This document shows, piece by piece, positions 10,362 to 18,879 of a DNA stretch of 64,000 bases. A program made the position numbers and the translations under genes. This DNA is from Oscillospiraceae bacterium (lineage in GTDB: Bacteria; Bacillota; Clostridia; Oscillospirales; Oscillospiraceae). The DNA lies in contig JAHHRX010000001.1 of assembly GCA_020025545.1 (NCBI GenBank), positions 1-64,000 of the forward strand, written 5' to 3'. Within the stretch, counting starts at the first letter, position 1. Each line of letters starts with the position of its first letter. The notes beneath the pieces are model-generated. The model was given only the letters and a program-made list of their open reading frames with translations. It did no database searches and was not told the origin of the DNA.

Positions 10362-11198
10362 TTAGGAGCCTGCGACGATTTCGGTGATCTCCTGAGTAAT
10401 GGCAGCCTGCCGTGCCTGATTAAACTTGAGGCTGAGATCCGCAATCATTTCGTCCGCATTCTGAGTGGCGGAGTCCATGGCGGTTCGTCTTGCGGCCTGC
10501 TCGGCGGCTCTGCTTTCGCAAAGTGCGCCATAAAGAATGCCGCTGAGATATTCAGGGATGATTGCATCGAAAACCGTGATGCTGTCCGGCTCGTAGACAA
10601 TGTCGCAGCTGCGGCCTTCCTTGGCTTCGGTGAGGACAGGCAGCATGGACAGCGTGGAGGGAGTTTGGGAAAGAACGGAGACAAAATCGGTATAGCCGAT
10701 GATGATTTCATCGAATTCTCCGCTGAGATAAGCTTTGCACAGCTGCTTTGCAATGGAGAAGCAGTCACCGACGGTAACATCGGCGGCCTCCATGTAGCGA
10801 TCCGTCAGCAGGGAAAAGCCGTGGGACTTGAAATGGTCTACGGCCTTCTTGCCGATGGGCAGCACGGTTACATCCTTGCCCTCCATCTGGGACTGCACCA
10901 GCTTGATGATATTGCTGTTGTAGCCGCCGGCAAGGCCGCGGTCACCTGCAATGACGATATAGCAGGACTTTTTGACGGGCCGCCGGGTGAGGTAGGGGGA
11001 AGAAAAATCGCTGTTGGAGCTTACAATATCGCTGATGGCAGAGTATAGGATCTCAAAATAAGGACGGGAGTTCTGCACCCGTGCCTGGGCATGGCGAAGC
11101 TTGGAAGCGGCCACCATTTCCATGGCCTTGGTGATCTGCTTTGTGCTTTCCATGCTGCGGATACGGTTTTTGATTTCCTTGGTGGAAACGCCAGCCAT
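10362..11198 (-). CDS. atpG: ATP synthase gamma subunit
   Basis: This is the central rotor shaft of F1. The 278-residue protein has the conserved N-terminal helix (STKEIKNRIRSMESTKQITKAMEMVAASKLRHAQ) and the C-terminal helix (RTAMDSATQNADEMIADLSLKFNQARQAAITQEITEIVAG), which form the coiled coil inside the alpha3beta3 ring. The middle domain contains VIAGDRGLAGGYNSNI, typical of gamma. It lies 15 bases after atpA, in the standard order. Confidence 0.96.
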   Translation of the reverse strand: MAGVSTKEIKNRIRSMESTKQITKAMEMVAASKLRHAQARVQNSRPYFEILYSAISDIVSSNSDFSSPYLTRRPVKKSCYIVIAGDRGLAGGYNSNIIKLVQSQMEGKDVTVLPIGKKAVDHFKSHGFSLLTDRYMEAADVTVGDCFSIAKQLCKAYLSGEFDEIIIGYTDFVSVLSQTPSTLSMLPVLTEAKEGRSCDIVYEPDSITVFDAIIPEYLSGILYGALCESRAAEQAARRTAMDSATQNADEMIADLSLKFNQARQAAITQEITEIVAGS

Positions 11199-11213
11199 GG
11201 GGTACCTCCCTCC

Positions 11214-12728
11214 TTATTCAGGTGCGACGAATTCGGTCAGCAGCTCGCTCAGGGCAGCCTTGAGGGCTTCCTCAGTCTCCGGCTCCAGCTTGCCGCTGGT
11301 GCGGATTGCCTCCAGCACATTGCTGTGGCGGTTGTCCATGAATTCATACAGCCGAGTTTCAAATTCGGGGATCTTATTCACATCTACCTTGTTAAGGTAG
11401 CCGTTGACAACGGCGTAGAGGATGCACACCTGATGGGCGACCTCCACGGGGGCGCTGTTCTTCTGCTTGAGAACTTCCACAATCCGCTCGCCGAGAGCCA
11501 GTCTAGCCTTGGTATCGGCATCCAGATCGGAGCCGAACTGAGCAAAGCTCTGGAGCTCACGGTACTGGGAGTAGAGCATTCTGAGAGAACCGGAAACCTT
11601 CTTCATGGCCTTGATCTGTGCGTCGCCGCCGACACGGGACACGGAGATACCGGGGTTCACAGCGGGCATAACGCCGGAGTTGAACAGCTCGGATTCCAGG
11701 AAGATCTGGCCGTCGGTAATGGAAATAACGTTTGTGGGGATATAAGCGGAAACGTCACCAGCCTGCGTTTCGATGATGGGCAGAGCCGTCAGGCTGCCGC
11801 CGCCGTTGGCATCGGAGAGCTGGGCTGCACGCTCCAGAAGTCTGGAGTGGAGGTAGAAGACGTCGCCGGGGTAAGCTTCGCGTCCGGGGGGACGACGGAT
11901 CAGCAGAGAAATTGCACGGTAAGCAACTGCGTGCTTGCTGAGGTCATCATAGATAATTAGAACGTCCTTGCCCTGATGCATGAAATACTCACCCATGGAG
12001 CAGCCTGCATAGGGGGCGATATACTGCATAGGAGCAAGCTCCGATGCACTGGCGGATACCACGATGGAGTAGTCCATAGCGCCGCCGACAGTGAGGCTTT
12101 CCACAACCTGTGCCACCGTGGAACGCTTCTGACCAATGGCCACATAAATGCAGATTACATTTTTGCCTTTCTGGTTCAGAATGGTATCCGTTGCAATGGT
12201 GGTCTTACCGGTCTGACGGTCACCGATGATAAGCTCACGCTGACCACGGCCGATGGGGATCATGGAGTCAATGGCTTTAATGCCGGTTTGCAGAGGTACG
12301 CACACGTGCTTACGGCCGATAATGCCGGGAGCGGGCATCTCAATGGGGCGGTACTCGCTGGCTTCAATGGTGCCTTTGCCGTCAATCGGAGCGCCCAGAG
12401 CGTTCACAACACGACCGATGAGCTGTTCGCCTACGGGAACAGAAACAACACGACCGGTACGCTTTACCGTATCGCCTTCCTTAATACCGTTGTCGGTACC
12501 CAGAATGACGATGGACACAGTATCCTCTTCCAGATTCTGTGCCATGCCGTAGGAGCCGTTGGGGAACTCCACCAACTCTCCTGCCATGCACTTGTCAAGG
12601 CCGGAAACCTTGGCAATACCGTCGCCAACCAGAATAACTACGCCGGTCTCGCTCTGTTCCAGCTTGTTTTCGTAGTTTTTGATTTGGCTGCGGATGATTT
12701 TCGTAATTTCTTCGGGTCTTAATTCCAT
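11214..12728 (-). CDS. atpA: ATP synthase alpha subunit
   Basis: This is the non-catalytic nucleotide-binding subunit of F1. The 504-residue protein has the P-loop GDRQTGKTTIATDTIL (about residues 169-184) and the alpha signature PAVNPGISVSRVGGDAQIKAMKKVSGSLR (about 364-392). The length equals that of typical alpha subunits. It is preceded by atpH with a 20-base gap. Confidence 0.97.
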   Translation of the reverse strand: MELRPEEITKIIRSQIKNYENKLEQSETGVVILVGDGIAKVSGLDKCMAGELVEFPNGSYGMAQNLEEDTVSIVILGTDNGIKEGDTVKRTGRVVSVPVGEQLIGRVVNALGAPIDGKGTIEASEYRPIEMPAPGIIGRKHVCVPLQTGIKAIDSMIPIGRGQRELIIGDRQTGKTTIATDTILNQKGKNVICIYVAIGQKRSTVAQVVESLTVGGAMDYSIVVSASASELAPMQYIAPYAGCSMGEYFMHQGKDVLIIYDDLSKHAVAYRAISLLIRRPPGREAYPGDVFYLHSRLLERAAQLSDANGGGSLTALPIIETQAGDVSAYIPTNVISITDGQIFLESELFNSGVMPAVNPGISVSRVGGDAQIKAMKKVSGSLRMLYSQYRELQSFAQFGSDLDADTKARLALGERIVEVLKQKNSAPVEVAHQVCILYAVVNGYLNKVDVNKIPEFETRLYEFMDNRHSNVLEAIRTSGKLEPETEEALKAALSELLTEFVAPE

Positions 12729-12748
12729 ACTGTCCCTGCTTTCTAAAA

Positions 12749-13288
12749 TCAGAGTACGGTGTTTTTCAGCAGACTGCGGACTGCCTCGAGCCGGTGGGCC
12801 ACGGTGTCGTCCAGCCGTTTACCGTCAAAGTCCAGACGAACACCGCCCAGACAATCGGGGTCTACGGTATTGGTCAGTTCCACTGACTTGCCGGTGATCC
12901 CATTCAGTTTATCGGTCAGCCGGGCAGACTGCTCCTCAGTAAGAGGCACAGCTGTCACAGCGGTGACCGGTAGTATGCCGTTATCCAGATTGTAGCGCTC
13001 CCGATAGGCGGCGCAGCAGTCGGAAAAATGGCGGGGATAGCCCTTTTCTGTGAGAATCTTTAAGAAATTCAGCACATACTGATGGACTTTGCCGGAAAAA
13101 CTGTCATCCAGAATCCGGCAGCGTTCCTGCTTGGGCAGGTTGGGGGCAGAGAGAAGGCGGATAAACTCCGGTTCCTCGGCAAAGCTCTTTTCCAGAGCGG
13201 AAAGCTCTCCGAGGATTTCCCGGGAGAGATTTTCTGCAGCGGCCAGTTCATACAGCGCACCGCCGTAGACATTACCGACTTCTGTCAT
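12749..13288 (-). CDS. atpH: ATP synthase delta subunit
   Basis: Delta connects the peripheral b stalk to the top of F1. The 179-residue protein shows the OSCP/delta pattern: N-terminal helical domain (VGNVYGGALYELAAAENLSREILGELSALEKSF) and C-terminal VTAVTAVPLTEEQSARLTDKLNGITGKSVELTNTVDPDCLGGVRLDFDGKRLDDTV. Its start overlaps the atpF stop by four bases. Confidence 0.94.
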   Translation of the reverse strand: MTEVGNVYGGALYELAAAENLSREILGELSALEKSFAEEPEFIRLLSAPNLPKQERCRILDDSFSGKVHQYVLNFLKILTEKGYPRHFSDCCAAYRERYNLDNGILPVTAVTAVPLTEEQSARLTDKLNGITGKSVELTNTVDPDCLGGVRLDFDGKRLDDTVAHRLEAVRSLLKNTVL

Positions 13289-13794
13289 AGCTCGTCACCC
13301 AATTCGTTGATGAAATGATCCACAAGATCGGCCTGATCGGCAGCATTCAGCTCCCGGGCGACGACCTTTTCCGCAATGGCAACAGCAATTCCGGAAATTT
13401 CGTCCTTGGCATCGTTGATCGCTTTCTTTTTCTCCATGGCAATATCAGCGGCGGCCTTATCCATAATGGCGGAGGCGTCCTGATTTGCCTGACGAATAAT
13501 TTCCTCTTCACGGCTTTGCCCGCGGGCAACAGCTTCCTTGACAATTCGCTCGCCGGTCTCTGTGGCGACGGAAAGCTTCTCTTTATATTCGCTTTCCAGA
13601 ACCTGAGCCTGATTGCGGGCGGAATCGGCATCGCTGTACATATCATCAATTTCCTTCTGACGATCCTCAATCATTTTCATGACCGGGGCGTAGAGGTACT
13701 TTTTCAGAACATAGAACAGCACCAGCGTATTTGCCAGAGTAAACAAAGCGGTTACGGGATTGACACCAAGCAGTTCTTCAAAATATCTTTCCAC
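13285..13794 (-). CDS. atpF: ATP synthase b subunit
   Basis: This is the peripheral stalk. The 169-residue protein has one N-terminal membrane helix (VTALFTLANTLVLFYVLKKYLY, about residues 11-32) and a long charged coiled coil (EDRQKEIDDMYSDADSARNQAQVLESEYKEK and onward). I chose GTG 13794, which has AAGGGAG eight bases upstream (13803-13809). The in-frame TTG 13821 would add nine residues and swallow that ribosome site. Confidence 0.92.
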   Translation of the reverse strand: MERYFEELLGVNPVTALFTLANTLVLFYVLKKYLYAPVMKMIEDRQKEIDDMYSDADSARNQAQVLESEYKEKLSVATETGERIVKEAVARGQSREEEIIRQANQDASAIMDKAAADIAMEKKKAINDAKDEISGIAVAIAEKVVARELNAADQADLVDHFINELGDEL

Positions 13795-13826
13795 TTGCTC
13801 AGCTCCCTTCGTATCGCACAAAGAGC

Positions 13827-14084
13827 TTAGACATTCACTGCGAACAGAATCAGGAAGGAGATCAGCAGAGAATAGATACCGGTGGTCTCGGTAATGGCGC
13901 AGCCCAAAATCATGTTGGTACGCAGATTACCGGCAGCCTCGGGCTGACGGGCCATGCCCTCCAGAGCCTTGCTGACAGCATTACCTTCGCCGATAGCGGG
14001 GCCGATAGCGCCGATACCCATACACAGACCTGCACCGATGGCGCAGCAAGCCTTCAGAAAATAAATGTTGAATTCAGTACCCAT
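13827..14084 (-). CDS. atpE: ATP synthase c subunit, probable Na+-coupled two-carboxylate type
   Basis: This is the membrane rotor ring subunit. The 85-residue protein has two membrane helices joined by the polar loop ARQPEA (residues 45-50). The ion-carrying Glu is E66, in TETTGIYS. It is followed by T67, a hydroxyl residue as in Na+-binding c subunits. In the first helix E33, in GPAIGEG, sits 33 residues before E66, exactly the position of the Na+-coordinating Gln32 of Ilyobacter. This E33/E66 pair matches the two-carboxylate sodium site known from Fusobacterium nucleatum. The family assignment is seen directly; Na+ use is inference from known structures. Confidence 0.94.
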   Translation of the reverse strand: MGTEFNIYFLKACCAIGAGLCMGIGAIGPAIGEGNAVSKALEGMARQPEAAGNLRTNMILGCAITETTGIYSLLISFLILFAVNV

Positions 14085-14140
14085 AAAAAAATTCCTCCTA
14101 AAAGTTATGTTATTTTTATTTTATGGTTTGTCAAAATGGG

Positions 14141-15037
14141 TTACGCCTGCTCCTCAGGGGGAGGGCAGGAGCCGGAAATGTAGACCATACTCAGCAGGCT
14201 GAACACGAAGGCCTGAACAAATCCGGAGAAAAGGTCAAAATAGACCGACAAAACGGCGGGGATACCCAATTGCAAAATGGGAATGTTTTGGACGAGACCG
14301 GTATACTGGAGGATTCCCAGCAGACCCAGAACGCCAAATACGACACCTGTGATCCAGCGGGCAGTTTTTTTGTTCTTTCTGCCCATATAAAACAGGTACG
14401 CTCCGAGAACCAGCACAATCACGGGGATCGCCACAGTTTTAGACAGGAACCCCAGCAGGGCGGCAGAGGCCATGCCCAATGCGGTATAGAGGATGCTGGT
14501 GATTACGCCGCCGCCGGCAACATTGCCGAAGTGACGGAAAGCCATGGAAATAGGCTGTGCGATCTCGGAAATGATATTCATAGGGGTCATAACCGCCACG
14601 GGTTCCGCAAAGCCCTTGAGCCAGCCGAGGAAGCCGTTTCGCTTGATGGTATTGTACCAGATAATAACGCTGGTCATTACGCCCCAGGTCAGCGGAACGC
14701 TGAGGTCGGCGGTGGTGGAGCGGAAGAATCCGGTCAGACCGATCAGACTGCCGCAGATAGAGGACAGGAAGATGGTCAAAATGTAAGGCGTCCAGTAGGC
14801 ATTATGAGCACCCATGGTTTCCATAACCATATTGCGCATCATCAGGATGCCTTTTTCAACCAATACCTGTTTCTTACCCGGGCGTTTGGAAAGCCCCTTT
14901 CCCAGCTGCACGCATGCAATACATAGCAGCGTGGTGACAATGAGCAGAGACACAAAGGTCTGGGAAATGCCGATGCTGAAATCTCCAAAAATAGGAATGG
15001 AGAAATGAACATACGGGCCGGTAACATTTACATTCAT
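14141..15037 (-). CDS. atpB: ATP synthase a subunit, elongated
   Basis: This subunit forms the ion half-channels against the c ring. The essential arginine is R168, in SMAFRHFGN. The C-terminal FDLFSGFVQAFVFSLLSMVYI is the standard last helix. At 298 residues the protein is longer than the usual 220-260. The extra length is mainly a segment at about residues 197-250, between the arginine helix and the final helix. It contains two additional hydrophobic stretches (PVIVLVLGAYLFYMG and WITGVVFGVLGLLGILQ) around a basic turn (RKNKKTAR). Its start overlaps the atpI stop by four bases. Confidence 0.94.
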   Translation of the reverse strand: MNVNVTGPYVHFSIPIFGDFSIGISQTFVSLLIVTTLLCIACVQLGKGLSKRPGKKQVLVEKGILMMRNMVMETMGAHNAYWTPYILTIFLSSICGSLIGLTGFFRSTTADLSVPLTWGVMTSVIIWYNTIKRNGFLGWLKGFAEPVAVMTPMNIISEIAQPISMAFRHFGNVAGGGVITSILYTALGMASAALLGFLSKTVAIPVIVLVLGAYLFYMGRKNKKTARWITGVVFGVLGLLGILQYTGLVQNIPILQLGIPAVLSVYFDLFSGFVQAFVFSLLSMVYISGSCPPPEEQA

Positions 15038-15438
15038 GCCTGTTTTTCACCTGACTTTCGGAAAAATTCCCCGATATACAGGGTTGGACGCACAAACAGC
15101 AGCGGAATCATCATGGCAAAAACATTGCACAGACCGCTTTTTGCAAAGGCAAAGAAAACCACGATCATCACCATCAGCCTTCCAAGCTGCGACAGCTTGA
15201 TGATTTTCTGACCGCCGGCCACATCCTGCGCCTCTGCTTTATCCGCCGCCAGCATGGCGAACATTGCCATAAAAAAGAAATTGGCGGTGGCAACCAACCC
15301 GCCTACGATGCCGCCCAGCAAAACGCTCTTGCTGAATTGATCCAGCAGGGTGAAGATGAGCAGCATTGCCCCGACACCGGCTGCCTGTCCAAGGGCGACG
15401 ATGCCGGTTTCCTTCAAAACGTATTTACGATAGTCCAT
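15034..15438 (-). CDS. atpI: ATP synthase subunit I (AtpI)
   Basis: AtpI is a small membrane protein encoded ahead of atpB; in other bacteria it helps assemble the c ring. The 134-residue protein has four hydrophobic segments, including GIVALGQAAGVGAMLLIFTLLDQF and GLVATANFFFMAMFAMLAA. Start ATG 15438 is preceded by TTGGGGGTTAT. A longer in-frame extension to 15579 overlaps the upstream gene and lacks a ribosome site. Position and topology support the call more than sequence identity does. Confidence 0.8.
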   Translation of the reverse strand: MDYRKYVLKETGIVALGQAAGVGAMLLIFTLLDQFSKSVLLGGIVGGLVATANFFFMAMFAMLAADKAEAQDVAGGQKIIKLSQLGRLMVMIVVFFAFAKSGLCNVFAMMIPLLFVRPTLYIGEFFRKSGEKQA

Positions 15439-15451
15439 AGATAACCCCCAA

Positions 15452-15709
15452 TCAGATATGGTCGTTGAACGAAACGGGAGGGGGATCCTTTCCTTCTTTT
15501 CCCTGAGAGAGCCGGGACAGTGTCCGTAAAGTGGCGTAAAGCCCTTTGACAGCAGACAAAAGCCCCAGTATAATGCCACACCAAATAATCCAGCTGCCTA
15601 GATCCAAGCGGTTTTTCAGCCAAACAGCCAGCAAAATAAATCCGGCAAGAGGGATGCCTACCGAGAGACCCAGCTGAGTCACCCAGACCAGCAAAGAAAG
15701 ATCTTTCAT
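15452..15709 (-). CDS. AtpZ/AtpQ-like small membrane protein heading the atp operon
   Basis: The 85-residue protein has two membrane segments (SLLVWVTQLGLSVGIPLAGFILLAVWL and SWIIWCGIILGLLSAVKGLYATL), with a basic loop between and a soluble tail. The pattern TQLGLSVGIPLAGFILLAVWL resembles the F0F1-ATPase-associated AtpZ/AtpQ group, which may aid assembly or carry Mg2+. Start ATG 15709 has AGGAGCGAAGT upstream. As first gene of the operon it follows the atp promoter directly. Confidence 0.72.
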   Translation of the reverse strand: MKDLSLLVWVTQLGLSVGIPLAGFILLAVWLKNRLDLGSWIIWCGIILGLLSAVKGLYATLRTLSRLSQGKEGKDPPPVSFNDHI

Positions 15710-15747
15710 ACTTCGCTCCTGATTCAAACCGTAAATATTACGCCCAT

Positions 15748-15776
15748 AGTATACCGCATTCCCCGGTAAGTTGCAA
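15748..15776 (-). promoter_or_regulatory. Promoter of the ATP synthase operon
   Basis: On the minus strand TTGCAA (15771-15776) and TATACT (15748-15753) are separated by 17 bases, about 39 bases upstream of the first gene. The remaining 220 bases up to recD2 are AT-rich and hold the divergent recD2 promoter; a TATATA-like -10 lies near 15950. Confidence 0.75.
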
Positions 15777-15998
15777 GTAACAATTATGAATAAAGTGAAA
15801 ACGGATGATGAAATAACAGAAAACACTGGCGCTTTTTCTTAAGAAACCCATGGAAAATACCGGAAACTCCGTACATAGTGGAAAAATAGCAGAACGGGCG
15901 GAAAAGATTTTTGAAAAGCCCTTTTCAAGCGGCGAAAAATATTGTAAACTATATAAAAACAAACAAAGAAAAAATGCAGAGAAAGGCAGGCGTCAAGG

Positions 15999-18209
15999 AT
16001 GACGGCGGAAGAATTAGAGATCCTGCAGGGCACCGTCAGTGCGGTTATATTCCAAAATTATGACAACGGATATGCTGTGCTGCGCCTTGCCACAGGCGGC
16101 GAGACCGTCACGGTGGTGGGAACCATCCCGCTGCCCGCCGTGGGGGAACGGCTGATGGTTACAGGCAGGTGGAGCAGCCATTCCAGCTATGGACGCCAGT
16201 TTGAAGCAGAATTTCTGGAGCGGCTCATGCCACAGACCAGCCATGAGATCCTGAATTATCTTTCGGGGCGCGTCATCAAGGGGATCGGCCCCAAGACGGC
16301 GGCCCGGATTGTGGGCCATTTTGGAGACCGTACTCTGGAGATTATGGAGCGGGAGCCGGAGCGGCTTGCGGAGGTTTCCGGAATTACCCCCCAGAAGGCC
16401 AGAAGCATCGGACAGGAGTTTCAGCGCCGGGTGGGAATGCGCCAGCTGATGGAATTTTTTGCGGCGCACCAGCTCCCGGCAGAGCTGGCGGTGCGGGTCT
16501 ATAAGCTCTATGGAGAAAGTGCCACGGAGCTTCTCTACGACGATCCGTATTTACTGATGGACGACGGCCTGGAGGCGCCCTTCGGAGCAGTAGACCGGTT
16601 TGCCATCGAACTGGGAGTTGACGGAGACGACCCCCGCCGTATTCGGGCGGGGATTCTGTTTGAAATGCGCTATAACCTGTCCGCAGGCCACAGCTTTCTT
16701 CCGGAGGATAAGCTGGTACCGGCTACGGCTCAGCTGCTTTCCGTGGAGCCGGACAGAATCCAACAGGGCATCAGGGAATTGGAGGAAGGAGAGCAGATCG
16801 TAAAAACTGCTTTGGCGGGGATAACGGTCTGCTATCTGCCCCAGCTTTACGAAGCGGAATGCAGCATCACCCAACGGCTGCTGCAAAGCGCCGCGACCCA
16901 TTTTCCAAAGCCAAGGCATTTGGAAAAAATGGTCTGCACGGCGGAGCAGGAGAGCGGTATCGCTTATTCTCAGCAGCAGAAGGATACCATTGCCCAAGCG
17001 GCCACCGCAGGCGTGCTGCTGATTACCGGCGGCCCCGGTACCGGCAAATCCACGCTGGTGAAGGGCATTTTGTCCCTGCTGGGACAGATGCAGTTAAAAT
17101 GTGTTCTGGCTGCCCCTACGGGGCGGGCTGCCAAGCGGCTCACAGAGGTGACGGGGCAGGAAGCTTCCACGATCCATCGGCTTTTGGAAGCGGGGATTGA
17201 TCCTGCCACCGGCGAACTGGTGTTCGTGCGGGACGAAAGCAACCCGATCAAGGCAGATGCAGTCATTGTAGACGAGATGTCCATGGTGGATGTGCTGCTG
17301 CTCCACAGCCTTTTGAAGGCGGTGGCTCCGGGGAAACGGCTCATTTTGGTGGGCGATCCGGATCAGCTGCCTCCGGTAGGGCCGGGATTCCCGTTCGGGG
17401 ATATGATCCGCAGTGCAGCACTGCCCATGGCACATCTTACGGAGATCTTTCGGCAGGCCCGGCAGAGCCTGATCGTTATGAATGCCCACCGGGTCAATCA
17501 GGGCCTTGCGCCGGATCTCAAAAACCGCAGGAGCGACTTTTTCTTTCTGCCGTGCAATACGGAAGATGAGCTTTGCCGTACGGTAGCAGGGCTATGTACC
17601 CACCGGCTTCCCGACAAAATGGGAATTCCGGCAGACCAGATCCAAGTGCTTTCTCCTACCCGCAAGGGTGGCGTGGGCACGGCGTCCCTCAATAAAATAT
17701 TGCAGGCTGCGCTGAATCCCGCCTCTCCCCGGAAAAAAGAGCGCCAGCTGGGAGATTTTTCCTTCCGAGAAGGAGATCGGGTAATGCAAATCCGCAACAA
17801 CTATGATATAATGTGGAAAAAGCAGGATGGCAGCAGCGTCGGCAGCGGCATTTTCAACGGTGACATTGGCACCATTACCTGCATTGATCCTCATATGGAG
17901 ACCGTAACGGTAGTGTTTGACGATCGGGAAGTGGATTATGAATTCAGCCAGCTGGGGGAATTGGAGCCGGCCTATGCCATGACGGTACATAAAAGTCAGG
18001 GCAGCGAATATCGGGCGGTGATCCTGTGCGCATGGAACGGCTCACCGTATCTGCTGACCCGCAGTGTCCTTTATACTGCCATTACCCGGGCGCGGGATCT
18101 GCTGATTATCGTCGGCAGAGCGGAAACCGTGACCGCCATGACGGAAAATGCCCGTCGTGGCCGCCGGTACACCGGCCTTAAGCTGCGCTTGCAGGGGAAA
18201 GGCCAATGA
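15999..18209 (+). CDS. recD2: ATP-dependent RecD2-type DNA helicase
   Basis: RecD2 is a 5'-3' superfamily 1B helicase acting without RecBC in DNA repair. The 736-residue protein has the long N-terminal extension with an OB-like part and helix-hairpin-helix repeats (YLSGRVIKGIGPKTAARIVGHFG, AEVSGITPQKARSIGQEF). The helicase core follows: Walker A GGPGTGKSTL (about residue 345), motif II VIVDEMSMVD, motif III GDPDQLPPVGPG, and UvrD-C-like AMTVHKSQGSEY. The start follows AGAAAGGCAGG. It overlaps comF by four bases (ATGA), giving a recD2-comF-mreB unit. Confidence 0.95.
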   Translation: MTAEELEILQGTVSAVIFQNYDNGYAVLRLATGGETVTVVGTIPLPAVGERLMVTGRWSSHSSYGRQFEAEFLERLMPQTSHEILNYLSGRVIKGIGPKTAARIVGHFGDRTLEIMEREPERLAEVSGITPQKARSIGQEFQRRVGMRQLMEFFAAHQLPAELAVRVYKLYGESATELLYDDPYLLMDDGLEAPFGAVDRFAIELGVDGDDPRRIRAGILFEMRYNLSAGHSFLPEDKLVPATAQLLSVEPDRIQQGIRELEEGEQIVKTALAGITVCYLPQLYEAECSITQRLLQSAATHFPKPRHLEKMVCTAEQESGIAYSQQQKDTIAQAATAGVLLITGGPGTGKSTLVKGILSLLGQMQLKCVLAAPTGRAAKRLTEVTGQEASTIHRLLEAGIDPATGELVFVRDESNPIKADAVIVDEMSMVDVLLLHSLLKAVAPGKRLILVGDPDQLPPVGPGFPFGDMIRSAALPMAHLTEIFRQARQSLIVMNAHRVNQGLAPDLKNRRSDFFFLPCNTEDELCRTVAGLCTHRLPDKMGIPADQIQVLSPTRKGGVGTASLNKILQAALNPASPRKKERQLGDFSFREGDRVMQIRNNYDIMWKKQDGSSVGSGIFNGDIGTITCIDPHMETVTVVFDDREVDYEFSQLGELEPAYAMTVHKSQGSEYRAVILCAWNGSPYLLTRSVLYTAITRARDLLIIVGRAETVTAMTENARRGRRYTGLKLRLQGKGQ

Positions 18210-18874
18210 GGCTTCCGGATGGAATCGAGCGGCTGATCTTCCCGCCCAAGTGCCTGCTTTGCGGGAAGATTTTGGAGCCGGGAGAGTTGGATTTGTGCCA
18301 TGGGTGCCGCATGGATACCCCGGAATGTCCGGTGTCCGGACAAAAGCCGCAATTTCTTGACAGCTGGGTGGCGGTGTGGCATTATGAAGGCAATGTGCGC
18401 CGGAGCATTCTGCGCTACAAATTCGGCGGACAGCGAAGCTATGCCAAAGGTTACGGCAGGCTGCTGGCAATGAAGATTCAGCGGGAACACCCGCAGGGCT
18501 TCGACCTGCTGACATGGGTCCCCACAGGACGGCTTCGTAAGCTGAAGCGAGGCTACGATCAGGTGAAGCTGCTGGCAGAAGCCGTGGGACGGGAGCTGGG
18601 GATGGAGCCTGTCCCGCTGGTGAAGAAAATCCGCAACAATCCGCCCCAGTCGGGCATCAGTGCCTATCCCCAGAGAAAAGCCAATGTTTTGGGCGTGTAT
18701 CGGGTGAAGAAAGGCACAGAACTGGCAGGAAAGCGGATATTGCTGCTGGATGATATTATTACGACCGGTGCAACGGCGGGAGAAGTGGCGAGAGTGCTGC
18801 TGACAGCCGGAGCAGCGGAAGTCCATTTCGGTGCCGTGGCATCTGCCCGGCGCCAAGCCAAGACAAGTAGGTGA
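18206..18874 (+). CDS. comF: ComF family phosphoribosyltransferase-like protein
   Basis: The 222-residue protein has an N-terminal four-cysteine zinc finger (CLLCGKI and CHGCRMDTPEC) followed by a PRTase fold. The PRPP-binding motif is LLLDDIITTGATAGE (about residues 175-189). ComF homologues act with DNA helicases in uptake of transforming DNA, but many non-competent Clostridia keep one. The placement directly behind a RecD2 helicase is suggestive of DNA handling. No comFA or com operon is in the window. Confidence 0.9.
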   Translation: MRLPDGIERLIFPPKCLLCGKILEPGELDLCHGCRMDTPECPVSGQKPQFLDSWVAVWHYEGNVRRSILRYKFGGQRSYAKGYGRLLAMKIQREHPQGFDLLTWVPTGRLRKLKRGYDQVKLLAEAVGRELGMEPVPLVKKIRNNPPQSGISAYPQRKANVLGVYRVKKGTELAGKRILLLDDIITTGATAGEVARVLLTAGAAEVHFGAVASARRQAKTSR

Positions 18875-18879
18875 AGGTT

